This document shows positions 44,501 to 55,943 of a stretch of DNA of 64,000 bases, piece by piece (within the stretch, counting starts at the first letter, position 1; every line of letters starts with the position of its first letter). The DNA lies in assembly GCF_037975245.1 (NCBI RefSeq), contig NC_092575.1, forward strand, positions 13,128,501-13,192,500. Reading direction: 5' to 3'. The notes beneath the pieces are model-generated. The model was not told the origin of the DNA. It saw only the letters and a program-made list of their open reading frames with translations, and searched no databases. A program made the position numbers and the translations under genes. Source of the DNA: Apostichopus japonicus. Taxonomy: Eukaryota; Echinodermata; Holothuroidea; Aspidochirotida; Stichopodidae.

Positions 44501-47500
44501 TGCGCACAAAGAAACCTCTCATGCCAGTAATTTGACCTAGTTTCGAATGAGGTGTAACAGAAGTGTTAGACACCACCATCGATCCCAGAAAATACACACA
44601 CACAGCTTGCTACCGTCGGTAATTGACACTAGTGTACAGTCAATGCATACAGTTACGGTCAATACCCACAACACAGTGTAAATAGCAGCGTGGACATCTC
44701 AGGTCTAGATAAAAGATAACAAGGTATCACGTTTCATTACTGTCTGCATTTTGTAGCGACAAAAAGAAAACGTCATTTGCAAGCAACGGAAAGTTAACTT
44801 TTTCAATGCGAGACACGCGATTTGGGGCGAGTCTTCAATGCGTTTAACTTGATCTAATGTGGTGATTTTATTTTCAGGGCATCTATATGGGGGAGGGTGG
44901 GAGGGGGGGGGGGATTGAGTGTTACTGGTAAACCTCCCTAATTCAGACTATATAACAGTGTGTGAATTAAGAGTTAGTCGTATATACCAGGTAACAGTAT
45001 TGTCACGTTGACAAAATATTATTACCTGTAAGGTTACTGATCATCCACAAAACTTCCTTCTGTAAATAGAACGGCAAGGTCGCCGTCTGAAGGAGGTGGA
45101 ATATAGAAGCAACAAGATGGCCGTCTTGAGTTGCCATGGTTACACTGTCATGGTACTGACAACCTAAGTTTCCAAGGCATCTTATGAGAGGCGTTATTAT
45201 CTGTAAATATTAAAGAGCATAAACTGATAGTGAGGACAGTATACCTAGACAAACTCTATCATGAGAACTAAAAAATTGAAATTTGAAATGTCCTAGAATG
45301 TCCACAGGGGCTGCAGAGATGAAGATAACATATAGAGCCACGTAATAAGGCGTGTTAAACATGAAACGATGGGCCGATGGCACGAATGAATTATTTCTTA
45401 TCAATAATTGCAGCAAAATTCCCAGCAACTCGATATGAAGAAAACACATCCAGGTGGCACATTGTATTGTGAAGGTATGAATTTTTAAACAATTTAGGGT
45501 ACATTTAGGTGTTATAATTGCAGAAAGTGTAGGTAGCAAGATATTATTGTGACACCATTTTTTTTACTGAAAACTGCCCATGGGTTTTCCTTGTCTAACT
45601 ACAGAATATTATTGATGAAGTGGCAGGAAAATTATGTCACAGTTTTGACATACAAGTGTAACTTATGTTAGAGAAGAAAATAATATCTTTCAACTACAAC
45701 TAGAATCTTACCATTTAACTTTACATAGTATAGATACTCATGCAGGAGATATTACTATGAACTTTGACCTACCGTCACAAACAGCACCACAACAGCAAGC
45801 GACATCAACTGTGTTTTATGTGACTAGGTTTTTCCCTATGTCCCCACACAAATTCCCAGCTAACAAGCAATATGCTAAACTTTGCTATTAATTTGCTCTA
45901 ATCGGCGTATTAAACAGCTAAACCGTGGTAGCTTCAAACTGCAACCAAATTTTTCAAGAGGGTAAATAATAAATAAATCATAAAAAAATCATAAAAAATT
46001 CAAAATATGGGTAGGAGACATTAATTTAGATTAGGGGTATTTCGCTGAAAATATATATTAGTCTAAAATAGTCACCCAAAACCCCCCAATCTTCCACACA
46101 TTTGTTACCTAACAAATTCCCTTCTTGGTTTGTCTACAAGGTTTATGAATTTATTGCTATCAATATGAGCAATAATTAGATTTTGGTATTTGAAGCACTG
46201 GTAGCTATGTGTACACGCATCTACGCTTACCTTTGTGGAATATAATTAACCATATTTCTGTGACACATTGTTCATCAGTGGTACTGGAAATATTGCATGA
46301 GAACACTTGAAATCGGTTTAATTTATTTGTTTAATATTGTATAGATTCATGTCAATTATTTTAATACCGTAGTAGGACCTACTCTAAATAAATATTTCTT
46401 TATCTGCATTTCCTGTTGAAAATACACCAACCCTTAATTTTACTACATTAATTTGGATTTGCTGAAACATATTGCCTTTACACGAAATGACATATTTTGC
46501 AATGGAAAATATCAAAGAGAGCATCTCCCAGATTTATTGATTTAATTTTTTTTTTTGTGCAGCTGTAGCTAGTTGAGCGGCTGATAATCTACGATAAGAT
46601 AAGGTGAGATGAGAGAGGGGCGGTGGCAGGGGTGGGGGTGGGCTTGGAGGGGGTTAAACCAAACTAATCTTATTAAATTTTCCATTGATGTTTGACTTGC
46701 CTTGATATAGTCCTCGGGGCGATCTCGTACATATTCTATCAGTAGCACTGTAAGCTGTGTGAACACACCAGCAGAAAGCAATACCATGTGTTTGTCTTGT
46801 CTGTAGGAAAACAAAGGAAACAGACGATATATCGACCCAGATCATTTTCACTGAATTTTTTTTTTTTTATAACAGCTAGAGTCATATCTACTTCAGAGAC
46901 TAGATAGTGGCACAGAACTTGCTAGAACATTCTGAAAATGACCACAAAATGCCGTAAGATATTATCATTTCCTGACAGTTTTGAGTAATATAACCACTGG
47001 CATGGTATTCATCACATGGTGACGGTATTTATATTCATGGTGACATTAACTTGGCATTAAGTAGTATTCACTGAAGTTTGCACCATTAAACCATGCTTTG
47101 TATTGCATCAGTGCATAATCTCTTTTTTTCCTTCAGATTTTAAGTATACCCGCTAATATCGGCAGAAATGGTTTGTCTACCAATTTATCAAGGAGTGAAA
47201 ACGTTATTGAAATACAATCTATATTAAAAATGGCATATTCTATATTCTACCATTTTTTTCTTGCCTAACAATTGACACACAGTAAAGGTCAATATCAGCT
47301 TGTCAGTCTGTACCTTGCAGAAAGATGGAAGAGTAGACGGCACACATCCAATCTAATCCCACTGCTGACACCAGTTACCATTTGACTTTGACTGAAATGT
47401 AGTAACCGTGTAATGAATTCTGAATCGATGGAAGGGAAGCTAAAAATGGGGAAAAATTAAAAAAGGAGAGTTGAAGATTAAAATAAATATTCTTGTGCTT

Positions 47501-49096
47501 GTACAAGACTAAACAGACAAAGAAAAGCAGAGAAAATCAGAAACAGGTTTCAAGTGAAACTCAGTGATTTTGATCCTAGGATATCATTGGATATTGCCTT
47601 ATTCACATTTACATATTGTACATTAATTTTACAAACATTTGAACTGCTTCACAGGCTAGAAGCACATAATATTCCAAATTGTGATAAGTTGCAAGATTAG
47701 TCTCATTAGCTGTTCAAATGTTTTAACAACCAGGTTTTCCAGAAGCAGTGCACACAATTAGATGTATAGGGGTGAAATATATGTTTTCAAGTAGCAGCAC
47801 ACACAAGTAGATGTATAGGTGAAACATATTTTCCATGCTTGTCACTTTGGATAATACTGGTAGTAACAATCAGGATGTATAATAGAAAGCACATTGTTGT
47901 GTTTTGCTGTTTAGCAAATTTACTTAAGGTCCTGAGAATAGTAATCAAAATATTGCAATAGACCAAACAAAGGAAACTAGATCAAACTAGAAGTGCCCTG
48001 GTAGATTTTGTTTCCCCCAAAGTGAATATCTATTAGCAATGTCTCAATGCCCTATAATGCCTCAATGCCCTATAAAGTCCCAGTGCCCTATAATGTCTCA
48101 ATGCCCTATAATGCCTCAATGCCTTATAATGATTCAATGCCCTATAATGCCCTATAAAGTCTCAATGCTTCAAAGCCCAATAATGTCTCAATGCCCTATA
48201 ATGTCTCAATGCCCTATAATGTCTCAATGCCCTATAATGCCTCAATGCCCTATAATGTCTCAATGCCCTATAATGTCTCAATGCTTCAATGCCCAATAAT
48301 GTCTCAATGCCCTATAATGTCTCAATGCCCTATAATGTCTCAATGCCCTATAAATGCTTCAATGCCCTAGAATGCTTCAATGCCCTATAATGCCTCAATG
48401 TCCTATAAATGCTTCAATGCCCTAGAATGCTTCAATGCCCTATAATGTCTCAATGCCCTATAATGCTTCAATGCCCTTTAATGTCTCAATGCCCTATAAT
48501 GCTTCAATGCCCTATAATGCCTCAATTGCTTCCATTCTAAAAAATTTACCTCAAAGAAAATGTTTCGATCTTCACATTACTATTAATTATATGAAAATCC
48601 CCAAAACTTACGAGGTTTGGATTACATTAATGAGCAACCAATTTTTAATATCTTTCTCCCCACAAACTCAGCATGGTAGATGGAAAGTGCTAAGGTTGTG
48701 GAGAGACAGGTAAGGGAGATAGCAAGTAAAAAAGGAAAACCACAGATAAAATTCAATTTATTTTCTTCCATTTGAATTGAAACTTAACTATACTTAAAAA
48801 AGCTAACTTGATCGTTTGAGGAATTTGTTATAACAAGGAATAGTAGGAACAAGTAATACCCTGGTTGTAAATGCTCCCTGAATCGACTGTTTTGCAATAC
48901 TTGAGGAGGCAACTCAGACGTGATCTAGTCCAAACATTTGATGATCTGTCCAAACTTGTAGCATATGAACTTGTTGTCTCTTTAAAATATTTTTACTAAC
49001 ACTATATGCTTACCTCAAACAGATTTTTTCATTCTTCAATAGATTTGCCAGAGCAAATAACGCAGACTGCATGAGATTAACATCGTAAGCCGAAGT
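38456..49096 (-). CDS. TMCO6: TMCO6-like armadillo protein, C-terminal 271 residues (7 exons)
   Basis: Minus-strand exons, 5' to 3': 49096-49014, 47391-47314, 46800-46701, 45200-45026, 42427-42342, 40140-39973, 38581-38456. Together they give 816 nt, 271 codons and a stop, with every phase agreeing. The product is helical armadillo sequence: QSALFALANLLKNEKICL, VCRLLFHLSARQ, LLSAGVFTQLTVLLIEY, PLIRCLGNLGCQ, FYLQKEVLWMISNLTG, LIDAGILPKISELLRRL. Order and spacing agree with the C-terminal half of vertebrate TMCO6 (RCLSNLL, then LWLLNNLT, then a helical end); length from there to the end is similar (about 279 in human). TMCO6 is poorly understood and importin-alpha-like in fold. The N-terminal part (about 215 residues) was not found. 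Another divergent ARM family is possible. The gene is convergent with RNF10. Confidence 0.75.
39973..40140 (-). CDS. TMCO6: TMCO6-like exon with LIDAGILPKISELLRRL
   Basis: Acceptor TTCTGGCAG, donor GTGAGT. Encodes SIICIHHLLSTSPYIVMVQL and a following armadillo helix set ending LLDSLLCQSPE. Phase 0 on both sides. Confidence 0.85.
40305..41550. mobile_element. Non-autonomous TIR element with 8-bp TSD
   Basis: Left end catgggcggcgatc, right end gatcgccgcccctg, flanked by CTGATATC at 40297-40304 and 41551-41558. An 8-bp duplication and CAGGGGCGG-type ends fit hAT-like elements. The interior has no transposase and shares long blocks with the element at 3904-5851. It sits in a TMCO6-like intron. 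Confidence 0.8.
42135..42345 (-). repeat. Minisatellite of GTATGAGGGAGG units starting at a splice donor
   Basis: On the minus strand the exon ends GAG, then GTATGAGGGAGGGG repeats about 16 times with variants (GTATAGGGG, GCATGAGGG). The first unit is the 5' splice site itself. The plus strand shows ccctccctcatac repeats. Confidence 0.9.
42342..42427 (-). CDS. TMCO6: TMCO6-like exon followed by a donor-containing array
   Basis: Acceptor ATCTTCAG, donor GTATGA. Encodes VSHQCIENNLHILLTQQLLS followed by KPPDIQRE. Phase 1 in, phase 0 out, consistent with both neighbours. The repeats beginning at the donor extend down to about 42135. Confidence 0.75.
43232..43400. repeat. Minisatellite, 18-bp unit, about nine copies
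   Basis: Units of ccccttggtcccccttat repeat with minor variants inside a TMCO6-like intron. No splice site is involved. Confidence 0.85.
45026..45200 (-). CDS. TMCO6: TMCO6-like exon with RCLGNL and KEVLWMISNLTG
   Basis: Acceptor TTTACAG, donor GTAATA. Encodes IITPLIRCLGNLGCQYHDSV through YLQKEVLWMISNLT, the most diagnostic armadillo segment of the gene. Confidence 0.85.
46701..46800 (-). CDS. TMCO6: TMCO6-like exon ending at a GC donor
   Basis: Acceptor TCCTACAG. Encodes QDKHMVLLSAGVFTQLTVLL and IEYVRDRPEDYIK. The only phase-compatible donor is AAG|GCAAGT, a strong GC-AG type site; it joins in phase to PLIRCLGNL in the next exon. Confidence 0.75.
47314..47391 (-). CDS. TMCO6: TMCO6-like exon with VCRLLFHLSA
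   Basis: Acceptor ACATTTCAG, donor GTACAG. Encodes QMVTGVSSGIRLDVCRLLFH followed by LSA. Phase 2 on both sides. Confidence 0.7.
48036..48530. repeat. Minisatellite, 18-bp unit, about 27 copies
   Basis: Units of gtctcaatgccctataat and variants (gcctcaatgcc, gcttcaatgcc) repeat between two TMCO6-like exons. The period is a multiple of three, so it yields long artificial frames of MSQCPI type. Confidence 0.92.
49014..49096 (-). CDS. TMCO6: TMCO6-like exon with ALFALANLL motif
   Basis: Acceptor ATCTTTAG, donor GTAAGC. Encodes TSAYDVNLMQSALFALANLL followed by KNEKICL, an armadillo helix pair. Phase 0 start, phase 2 end. It is the most upstream exon I can support. Confidence 0.75.
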
Positions 49097-50410
49097 CTAA
49101 AGATGGGACAAAGAAAATAGCAATAAAAGAAAGCAGATTAACAAAGGACTGAATTCATATTATTCAACAAAAATCAGATCAAATCATAAAAAAGAAATAT
49201 ATATAAAAAAATCATGGTGCTTTTCATTGAAATGCTATTATCATGCACACCAAATATTTACCAATAGGGACAAAAGCCCATTGGAAAGTCAGAACTGAAA
49301 TTTGTTTTCATATGTCAACCAAGTGTATATAGCTTTTGTTGATTTTGTGAGTATGAAGTTTTCATAGATGTCACATTTGAAAGCAAGGAGGCAAATCATT
49401 ATACGATAAAATAGCTACTTTTTAATAAAATCTTCCAAAATTCTCTGTTCATTGGAATCGATTACTCCCTAAAATCAATCAGTGCGTATTACATCTGAAT
49501 CAAATATTGCTTCTATTAAGTAATGAAAAAGAACAAATATCACCCCAAAGATTAAAAAAAAAAAAAAATAGGTTGGGTTTACAAAACATAAACTAAAGGC
49601 TGCATATATTGGAAGAATTTACACGGCAATTAAGTAACAGACAGGTGATAGAAAAAGTAAAAACACACAGGTTGGAACAAACTATGACAACAAGAAAAAG
49701 TACAGATCACCCCCAAAAAACATAACATACTTCCCTGTAACTAATTGCTTAATATTTGGCACACTTATACACAAAACCAATATCAGCAGTCATGCATAAG
49801 AAATATTTTGTGCAAACGTTGTACCAACAATGGTAAAAATAACATAAAAAGGGGAACGGGGGGAGGGGGGATGAGGGGGTCATTTAAATTTTTTTTTGGC
49901 TTTTGGCTTTGGCTTTGGTTTTGGCTTAAGTTGCGTTTTAATTAATTTTTCTACCGGGGGATCCTTAGATCCACTTACATTGAATCGGTTTCAACTACCC
50001 CAGGGTCACACTCTCCCCTACTTTATAAAATCCTTGATTTGCCTTGGGGCCTCCCCTAATAGTTTCACCTTCTACCTTAAATCAGTCTGGTGGATGTTAG
50101 AACTTGGCTTCTCCCCCACCCCCTCCCCAGCCCCCCGGCCCCTGTCCCTCCCAATTCCTTAGAAATCATATTCATGCCATTTAGCTGTGTTGTACTATTT
50201 ATAAAGTTAGGTGTACATATTTCCTCGTGTTTCCACTGCAGGGAATCGTGGTCCACTTTGATCAAATGTCTGTAAAATTTAAAATTTTCCACATGTTTCC
50301 TTGTTTGAATAAATTTACATATGTTTTGCACATGATTTCAATGCATGTTCACAACTTAGTATCATATCTTTCTGTGTCAGAGGGTGGAGTAATACTTGTA
50401 TGTTTCTTCC
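49097..50410. other. TMCO6: Upstream side of the TMCO6-like gene, no exon found
   Basis: The next exon to the 5' side should be here or beyond but none was recognised. A G-rich tract (49857-49880) and a TTTGGC repeat (49897-49928) are present. Confidence 0.4.
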
Positions 50411-50431
50411 TATGTACATGATAATTTACAG

Positions 50432-50704
50432 ATGGAGAGTATCAAGTTTCCTCATGTAATTCAGTTTTGCATCCCGACAGAAGCTAAATTGAATCCCTAT
50501 ATTCATGTGACGATCATGAATTATGAGCACCGGCTTATACTAAGACATCTCTATTCAATGAGTGTTCAGAAGAGGAGATACAATTATGAAGGAAGAGATG
50601 TAATTGTCGCACCCATTCCTGCTACCGAGACAGCCAATTTAATTCTCCCCATGTTACAGAAGGCACTTGTACCTTCAGCAACTGACAACTTTCTCAAATA
50701 CTGA
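50432..50704 (+). CDS. LINE ORF1-like C-terminal fragment (tentative)
   Basis: An open frame whose composition is more gene-like than the surroundings, starting at an ATG after CAG. It has a YIHVTIMNYEHRLILRHLYS stretch, then YNYEGRDVIVAPIP. This spacing recalls the C-terminal domain of L1-type ORF1 proteins (hydrophobic strand, DKxxILR-like helix, YxGxxI, then Pro-rich end). No RT follows. It could also be the last exon of an unknown plus-strand gene; a possible short exon GIVVHFDQMS lies at about 50243-50272. Confidence 0.35.
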   Translation: MESIKFPHVIQFCIPTEAKLNPYIHVTIMNYEHRLILRHLYSMSVQKRRYNYEGRDVIVAPIPATETANLILPMLQKALVPSATDNFLKY

Positions 50705-50965
50705 GAGATCGTGGTAAATGCCACTACCCCATTCATCATGACTGCGTTTTATGCATTTAGGCTTCAAACATTAGTAATTATAACAGCTAGAAATGATTTT
50801 TGAAACAGACTTGATGTGTTTCGTACATGGTCCATACAGTACTATTGTACTAAATTATTTAAATTGGTGATGCTGAAGTTAATGATTGATGTATCGCATT
50901 GACTTGTAGATCTGTGAAAGTCCCTGATGCATACATGTGTGATGTACTGAGCTTGTAACATTACT

Positions 50966-51485
50966 CATGTAGCCATTCTCGGGCATGGTAATTGTACACC
51001 AGTATTATATACTCATGACCTTACAGTTGTACTGATGGCCCTGTAATCTTACTCATGTAGCCATTCTCAGGACATGGTATTTGTACACCAGTATTATATA
51101 CTCATGACCTTATAGTTGTACTGATGGCCCTGTAATCTTACTCATGTAGCCATTCTCAGGACATGGTATTTGTACACTAGTATTATACTCATGTTCTTAT
51201 GGTGGTACTGATGTCCCTGTAATCTTACTCATGTAGCCATTCTCAGGACATGGTATTTGTACACCAGTATTATATACTCATAACCTTATAGTTGTACTGA
51301 TGGCCCTGTTATCTTACTCATGTAGCCATTCTCAGGACATGGTATTTGTACACTAGTATTATACTCATGACCTTATGGTGGTACTGATGTCCCTGTAATC
51401 TTACTCATGTAGCCATTCTCAGGACATGGTATTTGTACACTAGTAAACTCATCACATTATAGTTGTACTAATGGCCTTGTGATCT
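50966..51485. repeat. Tandem repeat, about 88-bp unit, six copies
   Basis: Units start catgtagccattctcaggac at 50966, 51054, 51143, 51230, 51319 and 51406. Two subtypes are present: caccagtattatatactcat units and shorter cactagtattatactcat units, partly alternating. Confidence 0.92.
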
Positions 51486-51489
51486 TATT

Positions 51490-53660
51490 AAAGGACACAC
51501 CACCTCCCGCACTTGGCCCTCCCTTCCAGATCACTGCTCTGTATGCCGAGAGGCTAACCTCCGTAGATCATGCTCTTTACACTGACCGAACAATCCATAG
51601 CCATCACCAAAATCCTCACTGAATCACAATACCACTTACAAAAATTAATTCACACATTATTTGGAATACAGGAATTGAAAAAGACAGAATTTGACAAAGA
51701 TTTATGTTCTTGCATCTCTCAGGAAAGTGTAAACATCCAGAGTAGAAGATTAATTTTTTCTCTCTCTGTCCTATATATAAACGATAAACGGCATATCACC
51801 TTTGAGTTCGATATCACTTCTTTCATATACACATAAAGCATATAAGTTTGACCAATAAAACACTCGACCAATACTTAATTGACTTCATCAAACCAATATA
51901 TATAGAACTCTAATAATCTGTCTATAAAAAAAGTCGCACCTGAAAAGTCAACAAATAGCGAGGAATTCCATGATTAAAAGATAGTCTTGTTCAGATTATA
52001 GGTTCTAGGTTATTTGTCATTTCATCCTCTTGATGATAGCCTGATGAGCACCCAGATGCAGGAATGAAGATTCCTTGTTCGATGTTTCAATGGGTGGGTC
52101 AAGTGTGTGTAAATCATCATTACCATGAAGAGTACACTGAGCTCCATCTCAGATGAAACAACGGCAGGATTAATTAACTACCTGAGTCATCAGACGGAGA
52201 GAGAAAATCTGTCCAATCTTTTGAGACAGCGAGAGAATGTGCCAGGTAGTCGAGAGATGAGGAAGATGTCAACGAGATGGGGAAAAAAAACCATTACACA
52301 AGCCATAAAAAGATGGATGATTGATATAAGAACTCTACTTTCACTGGTGTGAAGCACTTTCTAAATTGTGTTGGAAGGTTTTAACAATGAAATGGGTTAC
52401 TCAGAGTAGCATCTCCATATAGCCCTACTGGGTTTCTGCGTTGTATCTTATCTAGTAATGTAGAATTTCTGTTTAGAAATTTTACAATGGTACTGTTGTC
52501 AATTTCAGTGCACGAGAACGGATACACTCACAAGGAAACAGTGAACCTCAAAAACTCTATAATTGCTCCCATCTCCAACCCCAAACCAAACCCCCCCCCC
52601 TTTCACCCCACTACCACATTAGCAGACACAGACTTAATACATTCAACAGCTTATTGAATTTGATAGGAAGCTGAATAAATTATAGAGGCCACCTTGCTTT
52701 ATCATGGAATTATTCATTGGAAATAAATCCCTTCACCTCTGATAAATAAACGGATCATGCACTGCATCGGTAATTTTCGAGGTATCCGTTCCAAAAAATT
52801 TTAAGGGTTGTAAATGAAATCAGCACTATTTATAGAAGAAATATACTGTGGGTCATGTCTAGAAAAAGAGTAAGCAATAAGCAAACCTGATTATAATGCA
52901 TCAGAAAAAAACATTTTGCTTTGGGGGCAGGGAAGGGTTACATAAGTGATTTCTTGAAATTATTTCTTCTTCATTCATAGTAAGATTAGCAATTTGTGCT
53001 TAGGGACATAAGGAGGGGGTAATAAGTGATAAGTTTCTAAATACTTATTTCTCTTTTTAGTCATATTAGCAACTTGTGCTTTGGGATCGGACAAGACTTA
53101 TAAAGTGAAAAGTCTTTTATAGAATGGTTTAGGCATTGCTAGATTAACAAGGAACAGGGTAAATTAAGCTAATGATACAGTAGGGTAGGGAAGAGGTGTA
53201 GAGAGTGGGGTAGTGGAGACTGGAGAGGGCAAGAGGAACAAATGACAGTATTGAATGATCCTTACTTTTCACCAGCAGAGAACCAAAGTATGTGTTGATG
53301 TGATGGGGGGGGTGCAGGAGAGGGAGAAGGGGGGAGAGAGGGTGGAAGGGTTGGTGAAGAGCTAAGTAACAGGTAAATTCTTTAATTCTAGTTTGACTGG
53401 TTTCTTTAGTTTTCCATTGATAATCCATGAATTCCTTTTCAACAACTTTTAATCAGGAGGGGTTGGGGATGTTGGGGGTAGTGGGTGGAGGGGATGTTGG
53501 AATGGAAGGATAAGGATGTTGGGTGGAGTTGGGACTGGTGGAGGGGACACTGGGAAAAGATGTAAACCCTAGATAGAAACAAATGCTCAATATTACTGCC
53601 ATAAGATGTCCTTCATGAGCCACTGCTTAGACTGTAATTACTGGTTCAACAATCAACAAA
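51490..53660. other. Gene-poor region
   Basis: Open frames at 51570-51836 and 52125-52352 have no recognisable domain. Purine-rich tracts occur at 53300-53360 and 53455-53550. I see no supported gene. Confidence 0.4.
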
Positions 53661-53663
53661 GGG

Positions 53664-53801
<138 letters not shown>

Positions 53802-54839
53802 ATGTGGAAACCAAACAGATTCCTTACTATTTTCATCTAACATCTTCTAGAAAAAAAAAATTACTCATTCATCTTATTTCATCCATCCTTTGAAAACAGC
53901 TGATTCAGTTAAACTTGGACCAACCCTGTCTTCATTTAAAGTATAAAAGCATCTTTCCTCCTCCTCCTTGGGGGTATCAATGGACAGTTCACCCATCTCA
54001 ATATCATCCATCTAATTTCATCTCTCTTCACTAACCAAATCACACCCCAACTCCAAATGGCTTCATGTCCATCCACTCCAACAAATCTTGCTGAGAGACT
54101 AGCTCTCAAATTCATCCCAGGATGAGATGGGATAGAAAATAAAGATGAAGACAGACGGAGAGATGCAGCAAACACACACATACACACTGATACGCACGAG
54201 CAGGGTTATCCATGGGAGGGCATAACTGGGATAAATTCTATGGTTGAGTGAACAGATAGATACCAATCAAGAGATAAAATAATCACTAAAGATATGGAAG
54301 AATGTAATATGTTACCAGCTTGTGTCAAGCTGTGAAGGAGTTTAACTTTCTGATAAAGTTCCTCCGCTTGCTTGCTAATGTAACCAGGAATGCCTTCGTA
54401 GGCCGCAGGAGACCAAAATTTTTCCAGTTAGTTGCACGGCGTGGCATTTGAGTTGGTTCTGAGATGGATTATTGTTATCATCTCTGACGTCGTCTTAAGC
54501 TCGATCGTAGATATTTACCTGGGCTGTAGTTTACTATAAATGCAATTAAACATAGCTGATACGTTTCAATGCTATCCTGCATAGTTACAGTTTTGTGTTG
54601 GAAGCCTTCACGATAATTTACTCTTCTTTGAGAGGTAAAGTTGGAGGATGAGAGTTAGAGTTCAAAAACAAAACGAAATCAATATGAGAGGTTAATTTAA
54701 TATTCATTTAAGTTTTCTACAAAGTCTAGAGCTCCTTTAAAGTGTCTGATGCACTTCTTAATTAAGTCATCTTTGATGACATATTAGCAAAGTCTGTTTA
54801 GAACATCATTTGTTCAACACATGGTTTTATATATCCATT

Positions 54840-55198
54840 AGCGATCAACGGGCTTGCCCCTCAATATATCACTGACATTCTTACTCCTGTGCATCGGTCA
54901 ACTACAGTTACGCTTCGCTCTTCCTATCATGCGCATTTGCAATTAACTCCTGGTCCACGTACCCGTACTAGTTATGGCGATTGTGCCTTTTCTGTCGCTG
55001 CGCCTTCTCTTTGGAACAAACTCTCATTTCACGTTCGTGACTCTCCCTTCTTTTATACATTCAAGAGACAATTTAAAACATTTCTGTTTGATTCCTAGTT
55101 TCTTTTTTTTCCCCCTTGGTTTCCTTTGTCTCTTTACTACTTTGTAAAGCGCTTTGAAATGCTGTACTAAGCACTATATAAGTGTAATTTATTATTCA
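54840..55198 (+). mobile_element. LINE 3' end (CR1/L2-like), truncated
   Basis: Encodes INGLAPQYITDILTPVH, then GDCAFSVAAPSLWNKLSFHV and FKRQFKTFLFDS with a stop at 55098. This is the usual C-terminus of CR1/L2-type RT proteins. The 3' tail has aaagcgctttgaaatgctgt, then actatataagtg. It has the same gene part as the copy at 10950 but a different tail, so a different subfamily. Confidence 0.85.
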
Positions 55199-55469
55199 TG
55201 TTTTATATTTTGAAACGGTTCTAAACTACAGACTGTTCTGTTTATAAACTAAACTTGAACAACGATGTCAGGAGAATGTCGCATACATTGTTTCCATGAA
55301 ATTAGTAATACATTGTTAGCAAATATCAATCACATATCACAGTTCAGTTTTAGATAAATGAGTCTATAACTATGACTCATTGCTGAATCCCTTAACGATG
55401 ATGAACAGAAAATGGTCAAAATTGTCAGCCATGTCAAACTTTTAATTAAACAGCTGTTTAGTTATTGAA

Positions 55470-55943
55470 TTAAATTCACCGAAAATGTTGATAAATATAC
55501 AACCATGATTTAAACAACCACACAAATTATAAACAGATCCTGCACATATGGGCAACAAGAATATTCAAAGTTCATTATGGAGCAGTTTCATTATAAAATA
55601 TAAATTATAATAGGCAATTGTTTTAAAGTTACATATAGTGAGTAATTAATGACAGCCAAACGTACATTTTACTGACTTTTGTTTCCTGAATGTGTAATGC
55701 ATAATGTGCCTAAATTTCCAGTGAGGTAATTAGGTTAGAAATTTCAACACTCAAAATACACTGTTTTTAAAAACTAGATTTTTTAATTAAAATTCACCAA
55801 AAATGTTGATAAAAATATAACCATATATGATTTTAACAACCACATAATTTATTAACAGATCCTGCACATATGGGCAACAGAATATTCAAAGTTCATATGG
55901 AGCAGTTTAATTATAAAATATAAATTATAATAGACAATTGTTC
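55470..55943. repeat. Direct repeat of about 155 bp, two copies 316 bp apart
   Basis: 55470-55622 and 55786-55943 share aatgttgataaa, ttaacagatcctgcacatat, gggcaaca-gaatattcaaag and ataaattataatag with small indels. The 160 bases between them are unique. Confidence 0.85.

Noticed and set aside
48039-48713. Plus-strand frames of repeated MSQCPI
   Set aside because: The 18-bp minisatellite period is a multiple of three, so frames stay open without coding meaning.
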